A stretch of 64,000 nucleotides of DNA from Psychrobacter sp. UBA6766 (GTDB lineage Bacteria; Pseudomonadota; Gammaproteobacteria; Pseudomonadales; Moraxellaceae). Below are positions 30,627-40,643 of the stretch, piece by piece. How positions within the stretch are numbered: position 1 is the first letter of the stretch; each line of letters opens with the position of its first letter. The stretch covers positions 1 to 64,000 of the forward strand of contig NZ_DKGQ01000036.1 in assembly GCF_002453355.1 (NCBI RefSeq). Direction: 5' to 3'. Position numbers and translations under genes: made by a program. The notes under the pieces were generated by a model. It ran no database searches. It worked only from the letters and a program-made list of their open reading frames with translations, and had not been told where the DNA came from.

Positions 30627-32458
30627 TAGGTACGCTCCCCTTTTGTTAACCACATATCACGCATCGCTTGCCCAGCGATTTGCATCGGATATACATGCTC
30701 ATTACGATCGACATAAACGTCGATGAATACCAATTTGTCTGTCATTGCCATGGCTTCAGCCAACTGTGCTTCCATCGTTGCAGGATCAGTAATCTTAATG
30801 CCGACATGACCGTAGCTTTCAGCCAGTTTCACAAAGTCTGGTAGTGAGTTCATATAAGACTGCGCATGACGACCTTCATACAGCATATCTTGCCACTGCT
30901 TCACCATACCTAACTGTGCGTTATTTAAGTTCAAAATCTTGACCGGCAAATTATATTGCAAGCAGGTTGATAGCTCTTGAATATTCATCTGAATAGAGCC
31001 TTCACCGGTAATACAAACCACGTCACGCTCAGGGTGAGCAAGTTTTGCCGCCATAGCATAGGGCAAGCCAACGCCCATGGTGCCCAAACCACCTGAGTTC
31101 AGCCACTGACCCGGCTCATTATAAGTATAGTAAAGAGCAGCAAACATCTGATGCTGACCGACGTCACTGGTGATAATGGCGTTACTATTGGTCACTTTGT
31201 CTAAAGCTTGCACCACCGCTTGGGGCTTAATACCATTGTCAGTATTGGTGTCATAACGTAGGCCATGACGCTTACGCCATTCATTAATCTGTGACCACCA
31301 ATCTAATAAGGCGTGTTGCTCAAGCTGTTTATCATCACCGATAATCTCTAACATATCAGTCAGAACTGCTTTAACATCGCCGACGATTGGAATATGCGCA
31401 TTAATGGTTTTTGAAATAGATGCCGGATCAATATCGATATGAATAATCGTCGCGTTTGGACAGAATTTTTTGACATTATTGGTCACGCGGTCATCAAAAC
31501 GCGCACCGATTGCCAAAATAACGTCAGCATGATGCATACTCATATTGGCTTCATAGGTGCCATGCATCCCAAGCATGCCTAAGAACTGATCATCAGAACC
31601 TGGAAAAGTACCCAATCCCATCAAAGTATTGGTTACTGGCAGGTTTAAACGATGCGCAAGCTCAGTCAACTCTCTGCTGGCTTTACTCCAGATGACGCCG
31701 CCGCCTGCATAAATAACGGGGCGCTGCGATGACAACAAGGTTTCAACGGCCTTTTTAATTTGACCGGTATGACCTTTTAGTGATGGCTGATATGAACGTA
31801 TAAACACATCTTTTGGATAAGCATAAGCATACTTTTCGCTTGGTGCTGTCATATCTTTTGGCACGTCAATGACTACCGGACCCGGACGTCCCGACTGAGC
31901 GATATGAAAGGCTTTTTTGACAATCATAGGGATTTCGCTAGCGTGGCGCACTTGGAAGCTATGCTTGACGATAGGACGCGATACGCCGACCATGTCGGTT
32001 TCTTGGAAGGCATCTTCACCGATTAGGCTACTAGGCACCTGACCTGAAATAACCACCATTGGCACCGAATCCATATAAGCAGTGGCAATCGCCGTTACCG
32101 TATTGGTCGCGCCCGGACCTGAGGTGGCGAGCACCACACCTGTCTGACCGGTCACGCGCGAATAAGCATCTGCCATATGCCCGGCTGCTTGTTCATGACG
32201 CACTAAAATGTGCTCAATATTTTCTTGTTGAAACAAGGCATCATAGATATGTAGAACGGCGCCGCCTGGATAGCCAAAAATATATTTGACTCCTTCGTCG
32301 GTCAGTGCTTGCACCAACATCTCAGCGCCAGATAACATCACCGGCTGCTCGCTACCTTCTGCAAGGCGCTGTTGCTTTTCTTCAAAATTTTTGGCGGCAT
32401 TACCCGTTTGGGTATGTCCAGTCATGTTAGGACTTTGCGTGGTTTGCGTCACTGTCAT
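30626..32458 (-). CDS. ilvI: Acetolactate synthase large (catalytic) subunit
   Basis: Thiamine-diphosphate enzyme that makes acetolactate from two pyruvates or acetohydroxybutyrate with 2-oxobutyrate. From the ATG at 32458 it has 610 residues: an unusual polar leader of about 40 residues, then [26 protein letters not shown], the catalytic Glu in [15 protein letters not shown], the FAD-domain region, and the ThDP motif [18 protein letters not shown] with Glu in place of the more common second Asp. E. coli IlvI begins at the equivalent of MLSGAEM, so the true start may be 40 codons later. The frame stays open further upstream to 32629, but that part is unlike the family. Confidence 0.95.
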   Translation of the reverse strand: MTVTQTTQSPNMTGHTQTGNAAKNFEEKQQRLAEGSEQPVMLSGAEMLVQALTDEGVKYIFGYPGGAVLHIYDALFQQENIEHILVRHEQAAGHMADAYSRVTGQTGVVLATSGPGATNTVTAIATAYMDSVPMVVISGQVPSSLIGEDAFQETDMVGVSRPIVKHSFQVRHASEIPMIVKKAFHIAQSGRPGPVVIDVPKDMTAPSEKYAYAYPKDVFIRSYQPSLKGHTGQIKKAVETLLSSQRPVIYAGGGVIWSKASRELTELAHRLNLPVTNTLMGLGTFPGSDDQFLGMLGMHGTYEANMSMHHADVILAIGARFDDRVTNNVKKFCPNATIIHIDIDPASISKTINAHIPIVGDVKAVLTDMLEIIGDDKQLEQHALLDWWSQINEWRKRHGLRYDTNTDNGIKPQAVVQALDKVTNSNAIITSDVGQHQMFAALYYTYNEPGQWLNSGGLGTMGVGLPYAMAAKLAHPERDVVCITGEGSIQMNIQELSTCLQYNLPVKILNLNNAQLGMVKQWQDMLYEGRHAQSYMNSLPDFVKLAESYGHVGIKITDPATMEAQLAEAMAMTDKLVFIDVYVDRNEHVYPMQIAGQAMRDMWLTKGERT

Positions 32459-33300
32459 CACCTTTTTTTGTGGTAAGAAGTTGCGCTCACTTATAAGATG
32501 AAACACCGTTTGCACAGGGTCGTTCATCTCACAAAAATGACGGCAAATTCTTATCCATATCAAGAATGTGTGCCCGCTATATCCAAGTAACGCTGTTATA
32601 GAAGACAGCATGCTACTCAAACACAGCAATATATGGATGGTCAGCGTTGTGACAGAGTTTATCGATAGACAGTGACAAGATGCGAATGCATCTATAAAAG
32701 AGGCTTATTATTTACGAAAAATACAAGTTTACGCTAGTGACAAATAAGTAGAGGCAGCATATAAAACGAATCTCAATAGTATTGACACGTTATAGGATTA
32801 CGAAATCTTATAACTTACTTAATGAGTCGTTGTTGAAATCACACATTGCGCCCTATTGTTTATTACAGCCAAATCTTACTAACCACAGTAATAATAAGTT
32901 TATCTTAGTCATTGTAGACAGATAAGTCCGGAGACAATAAATACAGATTTTGATAACCATTACGATAATGGCGCTCTATTCCATATCATTGTCACAAAGA
33001 AAATAAAGCTAAGCGAGCTACTGATAAGCAACCCGTAGTCTTTATTTTCAAGTGCCACGACAATTTTATAAAAGCCGCTCACTGACCAATCAACTGCTAT
33101 TATATTCGATGGTTTAAGCACCTTTGTCAAGAAAAACTTCTAAACCCTATCCCTAACTATTAGTTATTAAACAATATACATTTATAATTATTATTTGCTA
33201 AAATCAAACGTTAGTGTATTTATATTGTTATCAATACGATTAAATATTATTCTTAGCTGATAAATACATCTGTTTCTTACCTATTAAGAGGATTGTCACT
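32459..33300. other. Divergent region ilvI / DUF4124 gene, structured ilv leader
   Basis: About 840 AT-rich bases without a convincing gene. The ilvI leader part contains two interleaved inverted repeats: ATCCATAT (32553-32560) with ATATGGAT (32631-32638), and AACGCTG (32589-32595) with CAGCGTT (32642-32648). Because they interlock, they would form either alternative hairpins or a pseudoknot. No leader peptide with runs of branched-chain codons was found. The 33120-33300 part is very AT-rich and should hold the DUF4124 promoter. Confidence 0.4.
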
Positions 33301-33816
33301 ATGGCAATTGTTAACACGGCATCCACGTCTACCATAAATACCGCTGCTAAACTGCTTATGAGTATCAGCACGGCGTGTATGCTCATGCTGCCAATCAATG
33401 CCAGCCATGCTATTCAGGTCTATAAGTCTATCGGCGCGTATGGTGAGGTGAAATACAGTCAACACGCACCGCAAGATGGTAGAAATGTTGAAGTGATTGA
33501 GTTTCGCAGTGACGGCAGACAAAGTAAGGCGGGACAATTGGCAGGCAAGACCAAAGCCAATCAAGCAGCGCCGCAAAGCGCAGAAGAGCAGCGCGTGGCT
33601 CAGTTAGAAGCGCGTATTAAAGAGCAAGAAGCACAGGCCAATGCTCAGCGTTGCCAATCATTACGCAACAATTTAACCAATCTAAATGTTGGCGGACGTA
33701 TCTATGAGATGGATGCCAATGGCAAACGTCAATATTTAGATGGCCGCGAAATTGAGCTGAAACGCGAGCGTGTGCAGCAAGCCATCAATCAATATTGTAA
33801 TGGTTCTGCAACTTAA
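33301..33816 (+). CDS. DUF4124 domain periplasmic protein
   Basis: Exported protein of 171 residues. A signal peptide covers about residues 1-37 (TAAKLLMSISTACMLMLPINASHA, cleavage after SHA). The mature N-terminus IQVYKSIGAYGEVKYSQHAPQDGRNVEVI is a DUF4124 domain, whose members typically read Y-x-x-x-D-x-x-G-x-x-x-Y/F-S-x-x-P. A Gln- and Ala-rich coiled region follows (EEQRVAQLEARIKEQEAQANAQR) and a C-terminal helix with two cysteines (QRCQSL and QYCNGS) likely to form a disulfide. The function of the family is unknown; some members are lipid- or wall-associated. Confidence 0.75.
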   Translation: MAIVNTASTSTINTAAKLLMSISTACMLMLPINASHAIQVYKSIGAYGEVKYSQHAPQDGRNVEVIEFRSDGRQSKAGQLAGKTKANQAAPQSAEEQRVAQLEARIKEQEAQANAQRCQSLRNNLTNLNVGGRIYEMDANGKRQYLDGREIELKRERVQQAINQYCNGSAT

Positions 33817-33846
33817 ATGTAATACGCCCTGACTGGCATGAACTGC

Positions 33847-35622
33847 TCAATCAGTCATTAATTTCATAACATGACGAATGGCAGCAGGCATATCTTGAGC
33901 TTGTAAGCCTCGTTGCCCTATCAATAATGGTTTAGCATGATAATTGGAGCTGCTTAATTTTTCCGTCTGCTTGACTAAGCAGTCTCCTGCCAGTCCATGA
34001 AGAAGGACTGCTTGGTGCAAACTACGCGTCTCTCCTGTTAAATCCTCCTGAGCTAACAGACCAGCTATCACGCCCGATAGCACATCGCCCATGCCAGCGC
34101 TTGCCATGCCTGCATTCCCTACGCCGCAAACATAAACTTGACTCTCTTTTGACTGCTGCTCTAAAACCAATGATCCTGCGCCTTTTAGAACCCAATGACC
34201 ACCATACATTTTGGCGCACTGCTTTATCGCAGCTAACCTATCCGCTTCTACTTCACTGACCTCTTTGTCTAACAATCTAGCAGCTTCCCCACTATGCGGT
34301 GTTAAGCAAACTTGGTTCTTAGTGCTGTATTCTTTTAGCTGCTCTATCAGATTGCGTCCATCTGCCTGTAATGATGCTAAATGATACAGGCCATCGGCAT
34401 CAATCACTATTGGCTTTTTCTCTTCCATCGCAGTTTGGATATAGTTTATAAATAATGATTTTGCTTTTTCATCGCGGCCCAGTCCCATTCCTATGGCAAT
34501 AATACTGGCTTCTTTGATGAGGTTTTTTACGCCATCTGAATCATGCAAATTGATGGTCATTGCATCTGGCAGTGAGGTTAATAGTGCCCCATGAAATGCC
34601 TCATGACAAGCGACGGTGATTTTACCAGCACCTGTCGCCATCGTACTTGAAGCAGAAAGGATAGCTGCGCCGCCCATGCCTTGAGAGCCATCAATGCGAT
34701 TACCACCAATGACCAATACATGGCCATAGCTGCCTTTATAACTGTTTTGTCGGCGTGGACTCAAATGATGGGCAGTCGTCATTAATTCGGCCATTGGAGT
34801 AAAATCCTTACTGCCCATTTGATAAGGTATCAGCGGAATGTCAATCACTTGTCCGCTATAATCCATCCCATCGTTGGTATGCAAACCAAATTTTCGCGCG
34901 ATTAAACATAAAGTTGCATCAGCCTGCACCGCGATTTTTTTAAATACTTGGCCGGTAGAGGCAACCAATCCGCTTGGAATATCAACTGCAACGACCAAAG
35001 CACCGATAGCCTGAACAGCATCATTAAGGGCGCAAATCGCTTGCTTATAAATTCCGTCAGGCTCGCGATCCAAACCCATACCAAATATTGCATCCACATA
35101 AACGTCCGCTTGTAGCTGTTTACTTGCTTTACCATTATCATTAATGTCTTCAAAGCGTTGATAAGGACAATTGGCAGACAGCGCTATCTGTAGCGCTTTT
35201 CTCGCATCAGATAAAGAACCTTCCTTGTTAGATGGTTGCGTTGCCTCAGCTGTTTCAAAACCCCCACCATCAAAGCCAACGGTTATTACCTCTACTTGCC
35301 AGCCACTTTGCTGCAAATAATAAGCAATCAACCAACCATCACCGCCGTTGTTGCCTTTTCCCACCCAGACACTTACTCGACGCGGATAATTATTGCGGTT
35401 ATGAGTCTTAGCATGAGCGGATACATGAGTATTGAACATTTTTTGCTCATAAAGCGCTACAATATAATGTGCCATTTGCCACGCCGCTTGCTTCATGAGG
35501 CCGAAACTGTCGTGACCTTCAGCAAACCATGCCTGCTCCATTGCATAAATTTGATTGCTGCTATACAGCGCTACAGGCATGGTGGTATTTGTAAATAAAT
35601 TGGTTGGTACTGTCATAGCCAA
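33847..35622 (-). CDS. nnr: Bifunctional NAD(P)HX epimerase / ADP-dependent dehydratase
   Basis: Repairs hydrated NADH and NADPH (NAD(P)HX). The N-terminal about 245 residues are the YjeF epimerase: VWVGKGNNGGDGWLIAYYLQ, DAIFGMGLDREPDG and VAVDIPSGL. The C-terminal domain is the ribokinase-like dehydratase: YGHVLVIGGNRIDGSQGMGG, SIIAIGMGLGRDE, LTPHSGEAARLL, VLKGAGSLVLEQ, and VGNAGMASAGMGDVLSGVIAGLLAQ, which carries the catalytic Asp. The 591 residues exceed E. coli (515), partly from loops around residues 60 and 120. It is divergent from queG, as in E. coli. Confidence 0.95.
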   Translation of the reverse strand: MAMTVPTNLFTNTTMPVALYSSNQIYAMEQAWFAEGHDSFGLMKQAAWQMAHYIVALYEQKMFNTHVSAHAKTHNRNNYPRRVSVWVGKGNNGGDGWLIAYYLQQSGWQVEVITVGFDGGGFETAEATQPSNKEGSLSDARKALQIALSANCPYQRFEDINDNGKASKQLQADVYVDAIFGMGLDREPDGIYKQAICALNDAVQAIGALVVAVDIPSGLVASTGQVFKKIAVQADATLCLIARKFGLHTNDGMDYSGQVIDIPLIPYQMGSKDFTPMAELMTTAHHLSPRRQNSYKGSYGHVLVIGGNRIDGSQGMGGAAILSASSTMATGAGKITVACHEAFHGALLTSLPDAMTINLHDSDGVKNLIKEASIIAIGMGLGRDEKAKSLFINYIQTAMEEKKPIVIDADGLYHLASLQADGRNLIEQLKEYSTKNQVCLTPHSGEAARLLDKEVSEVEADRLAAIKQCAKMYGGHWVLKGAGSLVLEQQSKESQVYVCGVGNAGMASAGMGDVLSGVIAGLLAQEDLTGETRSLHQAVLLHGLAGDCLVKQTEKLSSSNYHAKPLLIGQRGLQAQDMPAAIRHVMKLMTD

Positions 35623-35810
35623 TCCTCGCTTATTTTTATTTAATAGTTTTATTATTTTAATAACAAGATAACGTGTGAATTATATCTGCTTCGTTAAACT
35701 CTGCATTGGTTTATAGATTCATATAAATACAGATTTATTTGCTTTAACACTTGCGCTCTTAGCTCACTGGACTATCATACTGCTATTCACATTATCATTT
35801 ATAGCTGATT

Positions 35811-37034
35811 ATGAATAGCAAATCACAACCTAGCCCATTGATACAGGTAGATGCGCAGCCATCCTCTGAGCCTAATCATGCCCCACAAACAAAAATTGCC
35901 GTTCATAACGCGCCAACCTTTGCAACAGCAGGAGACGTTAAGCAGTGGATTAAAACCCAAGCCCAAGCATTAGGGTTTGCTGATTGCGGTTTTTTATCGG
36001 TGCATCATCCTTTATTTGTTCAGCAGACAGAGCACTTAAAGCAATGGTTGGCCAAAGGCTATGAGGGACAATTGCAGTTTATGCACAATAACCATCATTT
36101 GCGTGCCCATCCTGAACAACTGGTGGAAGGTGCGAAAACCATCATCAGCGTACGAATGGATTATTTAACCCAAACCCCTACTCCGCGTGCGGTCACTGAT
36201 AGCGCTTATCCCAATCAAGGCATCATCGCCCGTTATGCCAGAGGGCGCGATTATCATAAAACAATGCGTAGTCGCCTGAAGCAATTGGCATTAAAAATCG
36301 AAGCGATGCTTCCTGAGTGGCAGCATCTTAATATTGGTTCAGAGCAAGACTTTATTTTTCGACCTTTTAGTGATTCTGCGCCTATCTTTGAGCGTCCTAT
36401 TGCAGATGCAGCGGGACTTGGTTGGACGGGCAAGCATACCTTACTTATAAACAAACAAGCCGGTTCATTTTTTGTATTGGGCGAGCTATTTATGAGCCTT
36501 GAGCTGCCCGATGATGAACCAGTCAAAGAGCATTGTGGCAGCTGCAGCGCTTGTATCGACGTCTGCCCTACTCAAGCGATTGTCGCGCCTTATGAGCTTA
36601 ATGCGTCTGCTTGTATCTCTTACCTTACCATTGAGCACGACGGCATTATTGATCCTAAATATCGCCGCGCTATTGGTAATCGTATCTTTGGTTGTGATGA
36701 CTGCCAGCTTATTTGTCCGTGGAATCGCTACGCCAATATCACGCCCATAGAAGATTTTGCCCCAAGGCACAATCTTGATAACAGCAGTTTGCTTGAGCTA
36801 TGGCAATGGCAAGAAGCGGAGTTTATGAAAAAAACCGAAGGCAGCCCACTTAGGCGCACCGGTTATGTGAATTTTTTACGTAATATTGCAATCGGTCTCG
36901 GCAATGCAGTTCCTAATAAGGACATAATCGTTCAGCTTAAGACGAAATTAGGCCAACATAATGCTACGCTAGATGAACATATTACTTGGGCAATCAAGGA
37001 ACAGCAGGATAAACTCAACAATCTTGAACCATAG
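35811..37034 (+). CDS. queG: Epoxyqueuosine reductase
   Basis: Last step of queuosine synthesis in tRNA: reduces epoxyqueuosine to queuosine using cobalamin and two 4Fe-4S clusters. Cluster motifs are visible as CGSCSACIDVCPTQAI (near residue 242) and CDDCQLICPWN further on, which together supply the eight cysteines. The N-terminal half has LGFADCGFLSV, SVRMDYL and ARYARGRDYHKTMRSRLKQLA, and the segment IADAAGLGWTGKHTLLINKQAGSFFVLGE of the cobalamin-binding fold. The N-terminus carries about 40 extra polar residues relative to E. coli, so the true start may be further in. Confidence 0.96.
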   Translation: MNSKSQPSPLIQVDAQPSSEPNHAPQTKIAVHNAPTFATAGDVKQWIKTQAQALGFADCGFLSVHHPLFVQQTEHLKQWLAKGYEGQLQFMHNNHHLRAHPEQLVEGAKTIISVRMDYLTQTPTPRAVTDSAYPNQGIIARYARGRDYHKTMRSRLKQLALKIEAMLPEWQHLNIGSEQDFIFRPFSDSAPIFERPIADAAGLGWTGKHTLLINKQAGSFFVLGELFMSLELPDDEPVKEHCGSCSACIDVCPTQAIVAPYELNASACISYLTIEHDGIIDPKYRRAIGNRIFGCDDCQLICPWNRYANITPIEDFAPRHNLDNSSLLELWQWQEAEFMKKTEGSPLRRTGYVNFLRNIAIGLGNAVPNKDIIVQLKTKLGQHNATLDEHITWAIKEQQDKLNNLEP

Positions 37035-37045
37035 ATTTTTTTGAG

Positions 37046-37083
37046 AAAAAAAATACCTCTTAGTATCATAAGAGGCATTTTTT
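37046..37083. terminator. Bidirectional terminator queG/LysM gene
   Basis: AAAAATACCTCTTA pairs with TAAGAGGCATTTTT (one mismatch) around GTATCA, with A- and T-runs outside, between convergent genes. Confidence 0.88.
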
Positions 37084-37161
37084 ATTGGCATATAATTCTG
37101 AATATTTATGTTTAAAAAATTCTTATCTTTAAACATTTAATTCTAGCTATTCAATAGCATA

Positions 37162-37671
37162 TTATGGTTTAGGGATACGTAGAACTTGGCCTGGATAAAT
37201 CTTATCTGGATCAGAAAGCATGGGTTTATTGGCTTCAAATATTTTCATATAATCGCTAGTTGAACCATAAACTTCTTTGGCAATTTTAGATAAGCTATCA
37301 CCAGACTTTACCGTATACATGGTAGATTCAGGGGCATCTTCTTCGATATCAATATTATCGATAACTTTAGCAACGTTTTGCACGTTACCAATAGCGATAA
37401 TGGCTTTTTCACGATCTGCTTGGGTTTTGGCCTTACCACTGATTTCCGCAGTGTCCGTTGAACCATTATATTTCACTTTTAGATTGCTGATATTCAGATG
37501 TTGCTGCTGAATACGGCGTAGTAAAATATTGGCAACTGACTGAGCAGAGGGTTCACTACTTTTTACTGGGGTATTAGCATCCGCTTTGGTTTCTGATTTA
37601 GCGTCATGCTTGGCATCGTCACGGTTAAAAATCTTTTCACCGATATCCTTTGCAAAACTGAACATACCCAT
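37162..37671 (-). CDS. kbp: BON and LysM domain protein (Kbp/YgaU-like)
   Basis: Protein of 169 residues with the layout of E. coli Kbp (YgaU), a cytoplasmic potassium-binding protein: a short N-terminal segment MFSFAKDIGEKIF, a linker, a BON domain (residues about 52-110, with LLRRIQQQHLNISNLKVKYNG and VAKVIDNIDIEED), and a C-terminal LysM domain (MYTVKSGDSLSKIAKEVYG through IYPGQVLRIP). There is no signal peptide. It differs from E. coli in a lysine- and aspartate-rich linker (residues 20-45). AAGGAG lies seven bases before the ATG. Potassium binding is by family analogy. Confidence 0.87.
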   Translation of the reverse strand: MGMFSFAKDIGEKIFNRDDAKHDAKSETKADANTPVKSSEPSAQSVANILLRRIQQQHLNISNLKVKYNGSTDTAEISGKAKTQADREKAIIAIGNVQNVAKVIDNIDIEEDAPESTMYTVKSGDSLSKIAKEVYGSTSDYMKIFEANKPMLSDPDKIYPGQVLRIPKP

Positions 37672-37956
37672 ATAATTGCTCCTTAATATTTTGTTATTTA
37701 TTATTTATCGTTATTGTTGTGGAAAGCGTCAAATTTGAGTATCACCACCTTTAATCACTCATTACTTTTAATTGATGTTTTTCTCAAGATCGCTTTATTG
37801 CCACTGACCATCCTTAGTATAGACAAAGGTAAATGCCGTAGATAGTAATAGTATGTTGAATAATGTTGATTTGGCGTAGCTTATGTAACATAAGAATTAA
37901 TCGCCATAAGTGATAGAGATTAACTAATTAGATATACATATAGTTATCAAAAAGAC

Positions 37957-37990
37957 ATAAAAAAACCGCTTATCGATTAAGATAAACGGT
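37957..37990 (-). terminator. Terminator after acpP
   Basis: In minus-strand RNA, ACCGUUUAUC pairs with GAUAAGCGGU around UUAAUC (one mismatch) and is followed by a U-run of about eight. It lies 30 bases after the acpP stop. Confidence 0.87.
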
Positions 37991-38019
37991 CGTATGACAC
38001 TTACTCAGCGAATCGCTAA

Positions 38020-38256
38020 TTATAGCTGCGCTTGCACGTAATCAATGGCTTTTTGAACAGTCGTTAATTCTGCTGAATCTTCATCAGGAATTGTGATGCC
38101 AAAATCGCTTTCGAATGACATAACCAATTCAACTAGGTCTAATGAATCAGCACCTAAGTCTTCCATGAATGAAGCATCGTTGTTGATATCTTCAATGTTC
38201 ATACCTAATTGTTCCGCTACCGCAGATTTAACTCTTAGCTCGGTATCATTACTCAT
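38020..38256 (-). CDS. acpP: Acyl carrier protein
   Basis: Carries growing fatty acyl chains on phosphopantetheine. The 78 residues contain the invariant [10 protein letters not shown] site (Ser attached to phosphopantetheine, in GADSLD), with the recognition helix following. The ATG at 38256 has a perfect AAGGAG site; an upstream in-frame extension to 38325 has no family match and is excluded. Gene order is fabD-fabG-acpP, with 311 bases between fabG and acpP, so acpP likely has its own promoter as in E. coli. A -10 box TATAAT on the minus strand (plus-strand 38451-38456) would give a leader of about 190 bases. Confidence 0.98.
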   Translation of the reverse strand: MSNDTELRVKSAVAEQLGMNIEDINNDASFMEDLGADSLDLVELVMSFESDFGITIPDEDSAELTTVQKAIDYVQAQL

Positions 38257-38567
38257 GTAGATTTCTCCTTTTTGATCTATTATTTTGACAAATTGCCATC
38301 GTGTTTTGATAAAGCACCATGGCAATATATATAAAATGGACTGGTCAAATTATCATGGCTGTCTGAGTGCCTGATAACAAATTATACATTTTGACGGATG
38401 TCCGCTAAAACCTAGCTATCATACAGGGCTTTGACAAAAAAGTATGCGCCATTATAGCACCCTTTATTATAGTTTACACTCGTTCACAGAGTTTTTTATT
38501 ATCAGTATGTAACGCCTAGATAGTTCAGTTAATGCAGTTATTGCCAGTAGGATGCAAATCCTAACCA
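38257..38567. other. fabG-acpP intergenic region
   Basis: About 310 bases with no gene. It holds the probable acpP promoter (minus-strand TATAAT, plus positions 38451-38456, -35 weak). A TTGACA-16-TATAGC pattern on the plus strand (38431-38458) has no gene behind it and overlaps the same place. Confidence 0.4.
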
Positions 38568-39296
38568 TTACATGTACATGCCACCATTGACAGGAATGAC
38601 AGCGCCGGTGATATAGCTGGCTTCATCACCGGCTAAGAAAAATACGGCTGCGGCAATGTCTTCTGGCTGGCCAAGACGGCTAATCGGTACCGCATCAAGC
38701 ATTGAATTAAGTAGACGCTCATCAAGCTCATCGGTCATATCGGTTTCGATAAGGCCTGGAGCGACACAGTTAATCGTTACTTGTCGTGAGCCGATTTCGC
38801 GCGCCAGCGTCCGGCTAAACCCTTCAACGCCCGCTTTAGTGGCAGCGTAGTTAGATTGACCTGCGTTACCCATTTGCGCGACCACAGAGGTGATATTGAT
38901 GATACGGCCGCGGCGCGCTTTCATCATTCCGCGTACCGCCCGCTTACTCATACGGTAAACTGAGGTCAGATTGGTATCGACAACATTGTCCCAGTCTTCA
39001 TCTTTCATACGCATCAATAAGCCGTCTTGGGTAATACCCGCGTTATTGACCAGTACTTGCACGGCGCCGTAAACGCTTTCGATTTCTTCAAATAGTTTAT
39101 CAATCTGCGCCGTATTACGCACATCTAACATGCGTCCAATACCGCCACTATCGTGTAAGTATTCTTCAATAAGCGCTGCGCCTTTTTCTGTGGTCGCGGT
39201 ACCAATGACAAAGTGCCCTTCTTTTGCAAAACGTTTGGCGACGGCTTTACCGATGCCGCGGCTCGCGCCCGTCACTAATGTAATCGTACGGCTCAT
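38568..39296 (-). CDS. fabG: 3-oxoacyl-ACP reductase FabG
   Basis: NADPH-dependent reductase of the fatty acid elongation cycle, short-chain dehydrogenase fold, 242 residues. Cofactor motif TGASRGIGKAVAKRF, NNAG in VLVNNAGITQDGLLMRM, and the catalytic Ser-Tyr-Lys in NITSVVAQMGNAGQSNYAATKAG are all visible, as is the C-terminal ITGAVIPVNGGMYM. The ATG overlaps the fabD stop by four bases, so the pair is translationally coupled. Confidence 0.97.
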   Translation of the reverse strand: MSRTITLVTGASRGIGKAVAKRFAKEGHFVIGTATTEKGAALIEEYLHDSGGIGRMLDVRNTAQIDKLFEEIESVYGAVQVLVNNAGITQDGLLMRMKDEDWDNVVDTNLTSVYRMSKRAVRGMMKARRGRIINITSVVAQMGNAGQSNYAATKAGVEGFSRTLAREIGSRQVTINCVAPGLIETDMTDELDERLLNSMLDAVPISRLGQPEDIAAAVFFLAGDEASYITGAVIPVNGGMYM

Positions 39297-40261
39297 GATA
39301 ATACCTCCATTAACTTCTCTAATCGGGCGAGCTTGTCGGTCGGATAGCTGGCAATAGGTTGCGCTTGACGCTTTGCCAAATTACTAAGAACGTTACCGCT
39401 GCCACATTCGATTAATATATTAATTTGTTTATCCGCCAATTCCTGCATGGTTTTTGACCATAGGACGGGTTCACTTAATTGCTCAGTCAGGGCTTGCTTG
39501 ATACCCGTTGCACTGGTTTCAACACGTGCATGACGATTTTGAATTACGGGAATGGCTGCTTGATCAAATTGAATGGCTGCCAACTCGTCAGCCAAGGCAC
39601 TGGTCGCAGGTTCCATAAGCGCACAGTGCGAAGGCACACTGACTTTTAATGGAATGGCTTTTTTGCCAGTATTTTGAACTTTATCAATAACCGCATTGAC
39701 GCCTGCCACGTTGCCTGAAACCACCACTTGCCCTGGACTATTAAAGTTTGCTGCCCCAACAATGGCATCATCGACGTGTTCAGTTGCTTGCTCACACAAG
39801 TTTTCGACTCTGTGATCCTCAAGACCTAACACCGCTGCCATTGCCGTATCGACACCAACCACCGCCTCTTGCATCAATTGACCACGTTTATGCACTAGCT
39901 TTACTGCGTCAACAAGGGATATCACACCAGCGGCACATAAGGCGCTATACTCGCCTAGAGAATGACCCGCTAGGTAACAAGGCTTATCTTCTATTTTTTG
40001 TTGTAGAATGCGCCAAATGGCGATACTAGCAGTTAATAACACTGGCTGAGTATATTGAGTCTGATTAAGTTTGTCCTCGTCCTGACAAATTGCCCATAAA
40101 TCTTCACCAAGTGCCGTACTCGCTTCACTAAAGGTATCACGAATTTCAGGGTATGTTTCAGCCAGTTCACTCAACATACCGACAGCTTGCGAACCTTGTC
40201 CGGGGAACAGGACGGCAATACGAGTAGGTTGTTTTTTTATCATATCGGGTACAGAGGCCAT
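39293..40261 (-). CDS. fabD: Malonyl-CoA:ACP transacylase
   Basis: Loads malonyl groups from CoA onto ACP. Catalytic motifs are FPGQGSQAVGM near the N-terminus, GHSLGEYSALCAAG (nucleophile Ser), NFNSPGQVVVSGN and VPSHCALMEPA (catalytic His). The ATG at 40261 gives 322 residues and has AGGA nine bases upstream; an in-frame TTG two codons earlier is less likely. No plsX or fabH precedes it: 382 bases without a gene lie between fabD and rpmF, so the cluster is shortened relative to E. coli. Confidence 0.96.
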   Translation of the reverse strand: MASVPDMIKKQPTRIAVLFPGQGSQAVGMLSELAETYPEIRDTFSEASTALGEDLWAICQDEDKLNQTQYTQPVLLTASIAIWRILQQKIEDKPCYLAGHSLGEYSALCAAGVISLVDAVKLVHKRGQLMQEAVVGVDTAMAAVLGLEDHRVENLCEQATEHVDDAIVGAANFNSPGQVVVSGNVAGVNAVIDKVQNTGKKAIPLKVSVPSHCALMEPATSALADELAAIQFDQAAIPVIQNRHARVETSATGIKQALTEQLSEPVLWSKTMQELADKQINILIECGSGNVLSNLAKRQAQPIASYPTDKLARLEKLMEVLS

Positions 40262-40643
40262 AACCAATATTCCTTATTTAATTGGAAATACCCCTAAACT
40301 AATGGGGTTTATTATAAGATTAAAGTCTAATAAGAAAGTTTATTCTAAGAGCATTTGCTATCATTATTCCGTTAAGACAGCCGACTGCTATTAAACTATA
40401 CACTGACGCAGACAATTAGCATAGCCGCCAAAAAGTCGAAAGCTTAAAATAGGGTATTTCTAAAACCCGCGACTGATAAAAAACGCATAACAAAAAGCCA
40501 AGTTATCTAGCCCCATAATATATGATAGCGAAATAACTTGGCTTTCGTTTACTCAAACTGCTTGCGCCATAATAACTGTGTAAAATCATCGATAGTCATC
40601 AGAACTATCATCATTTTGCAGCAACCATCAATGAGCAAATAAC
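40262..40643. other. fabD-rpmF intergenic region
   Basis: About 380 bases with no gene in the place where plsX and fabH sit in many relatives. It contains the rpmF terminator (40492-40545) and should contain a fabD promoter. I see no remnant of plsX or fabH. Confidence 0.6.
40492..40545 (-). terminator. Terminator-like hairpin after rpmF
   Basis: AAAGCCAAGTTAT and ATAACTTGGCTTT form a perfect 13-bp stem with a 26-base loop; in the minus direction it ends in TTTTTG. It lies about 100 bases past the rpmF stop. Confidence 0.75.

Noticed and set aside
32459..32629. N-terminal extension of ilvI, and the idea that it encodes a leader peptide
   Set aside because: The start is a TTG, the sequence does not resemble any IlvI, and it has no run of Val, Leu or Ile codons as in known ilv leaders.
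32786..32815. TTGACA in the ilvI/DUF4124 gap as a promoter
   Set aside because: No acceptable -10 box lies at 15-19 bases.
38431..38458. Plus-strand TTGACA-16-TATAGC promoter pattern between fabG and acpP
   Set aside because: No plus-strand gene follows; it overlaps the likely minus-strand -10 box of acpP, so its plus-strand match is probably chance.
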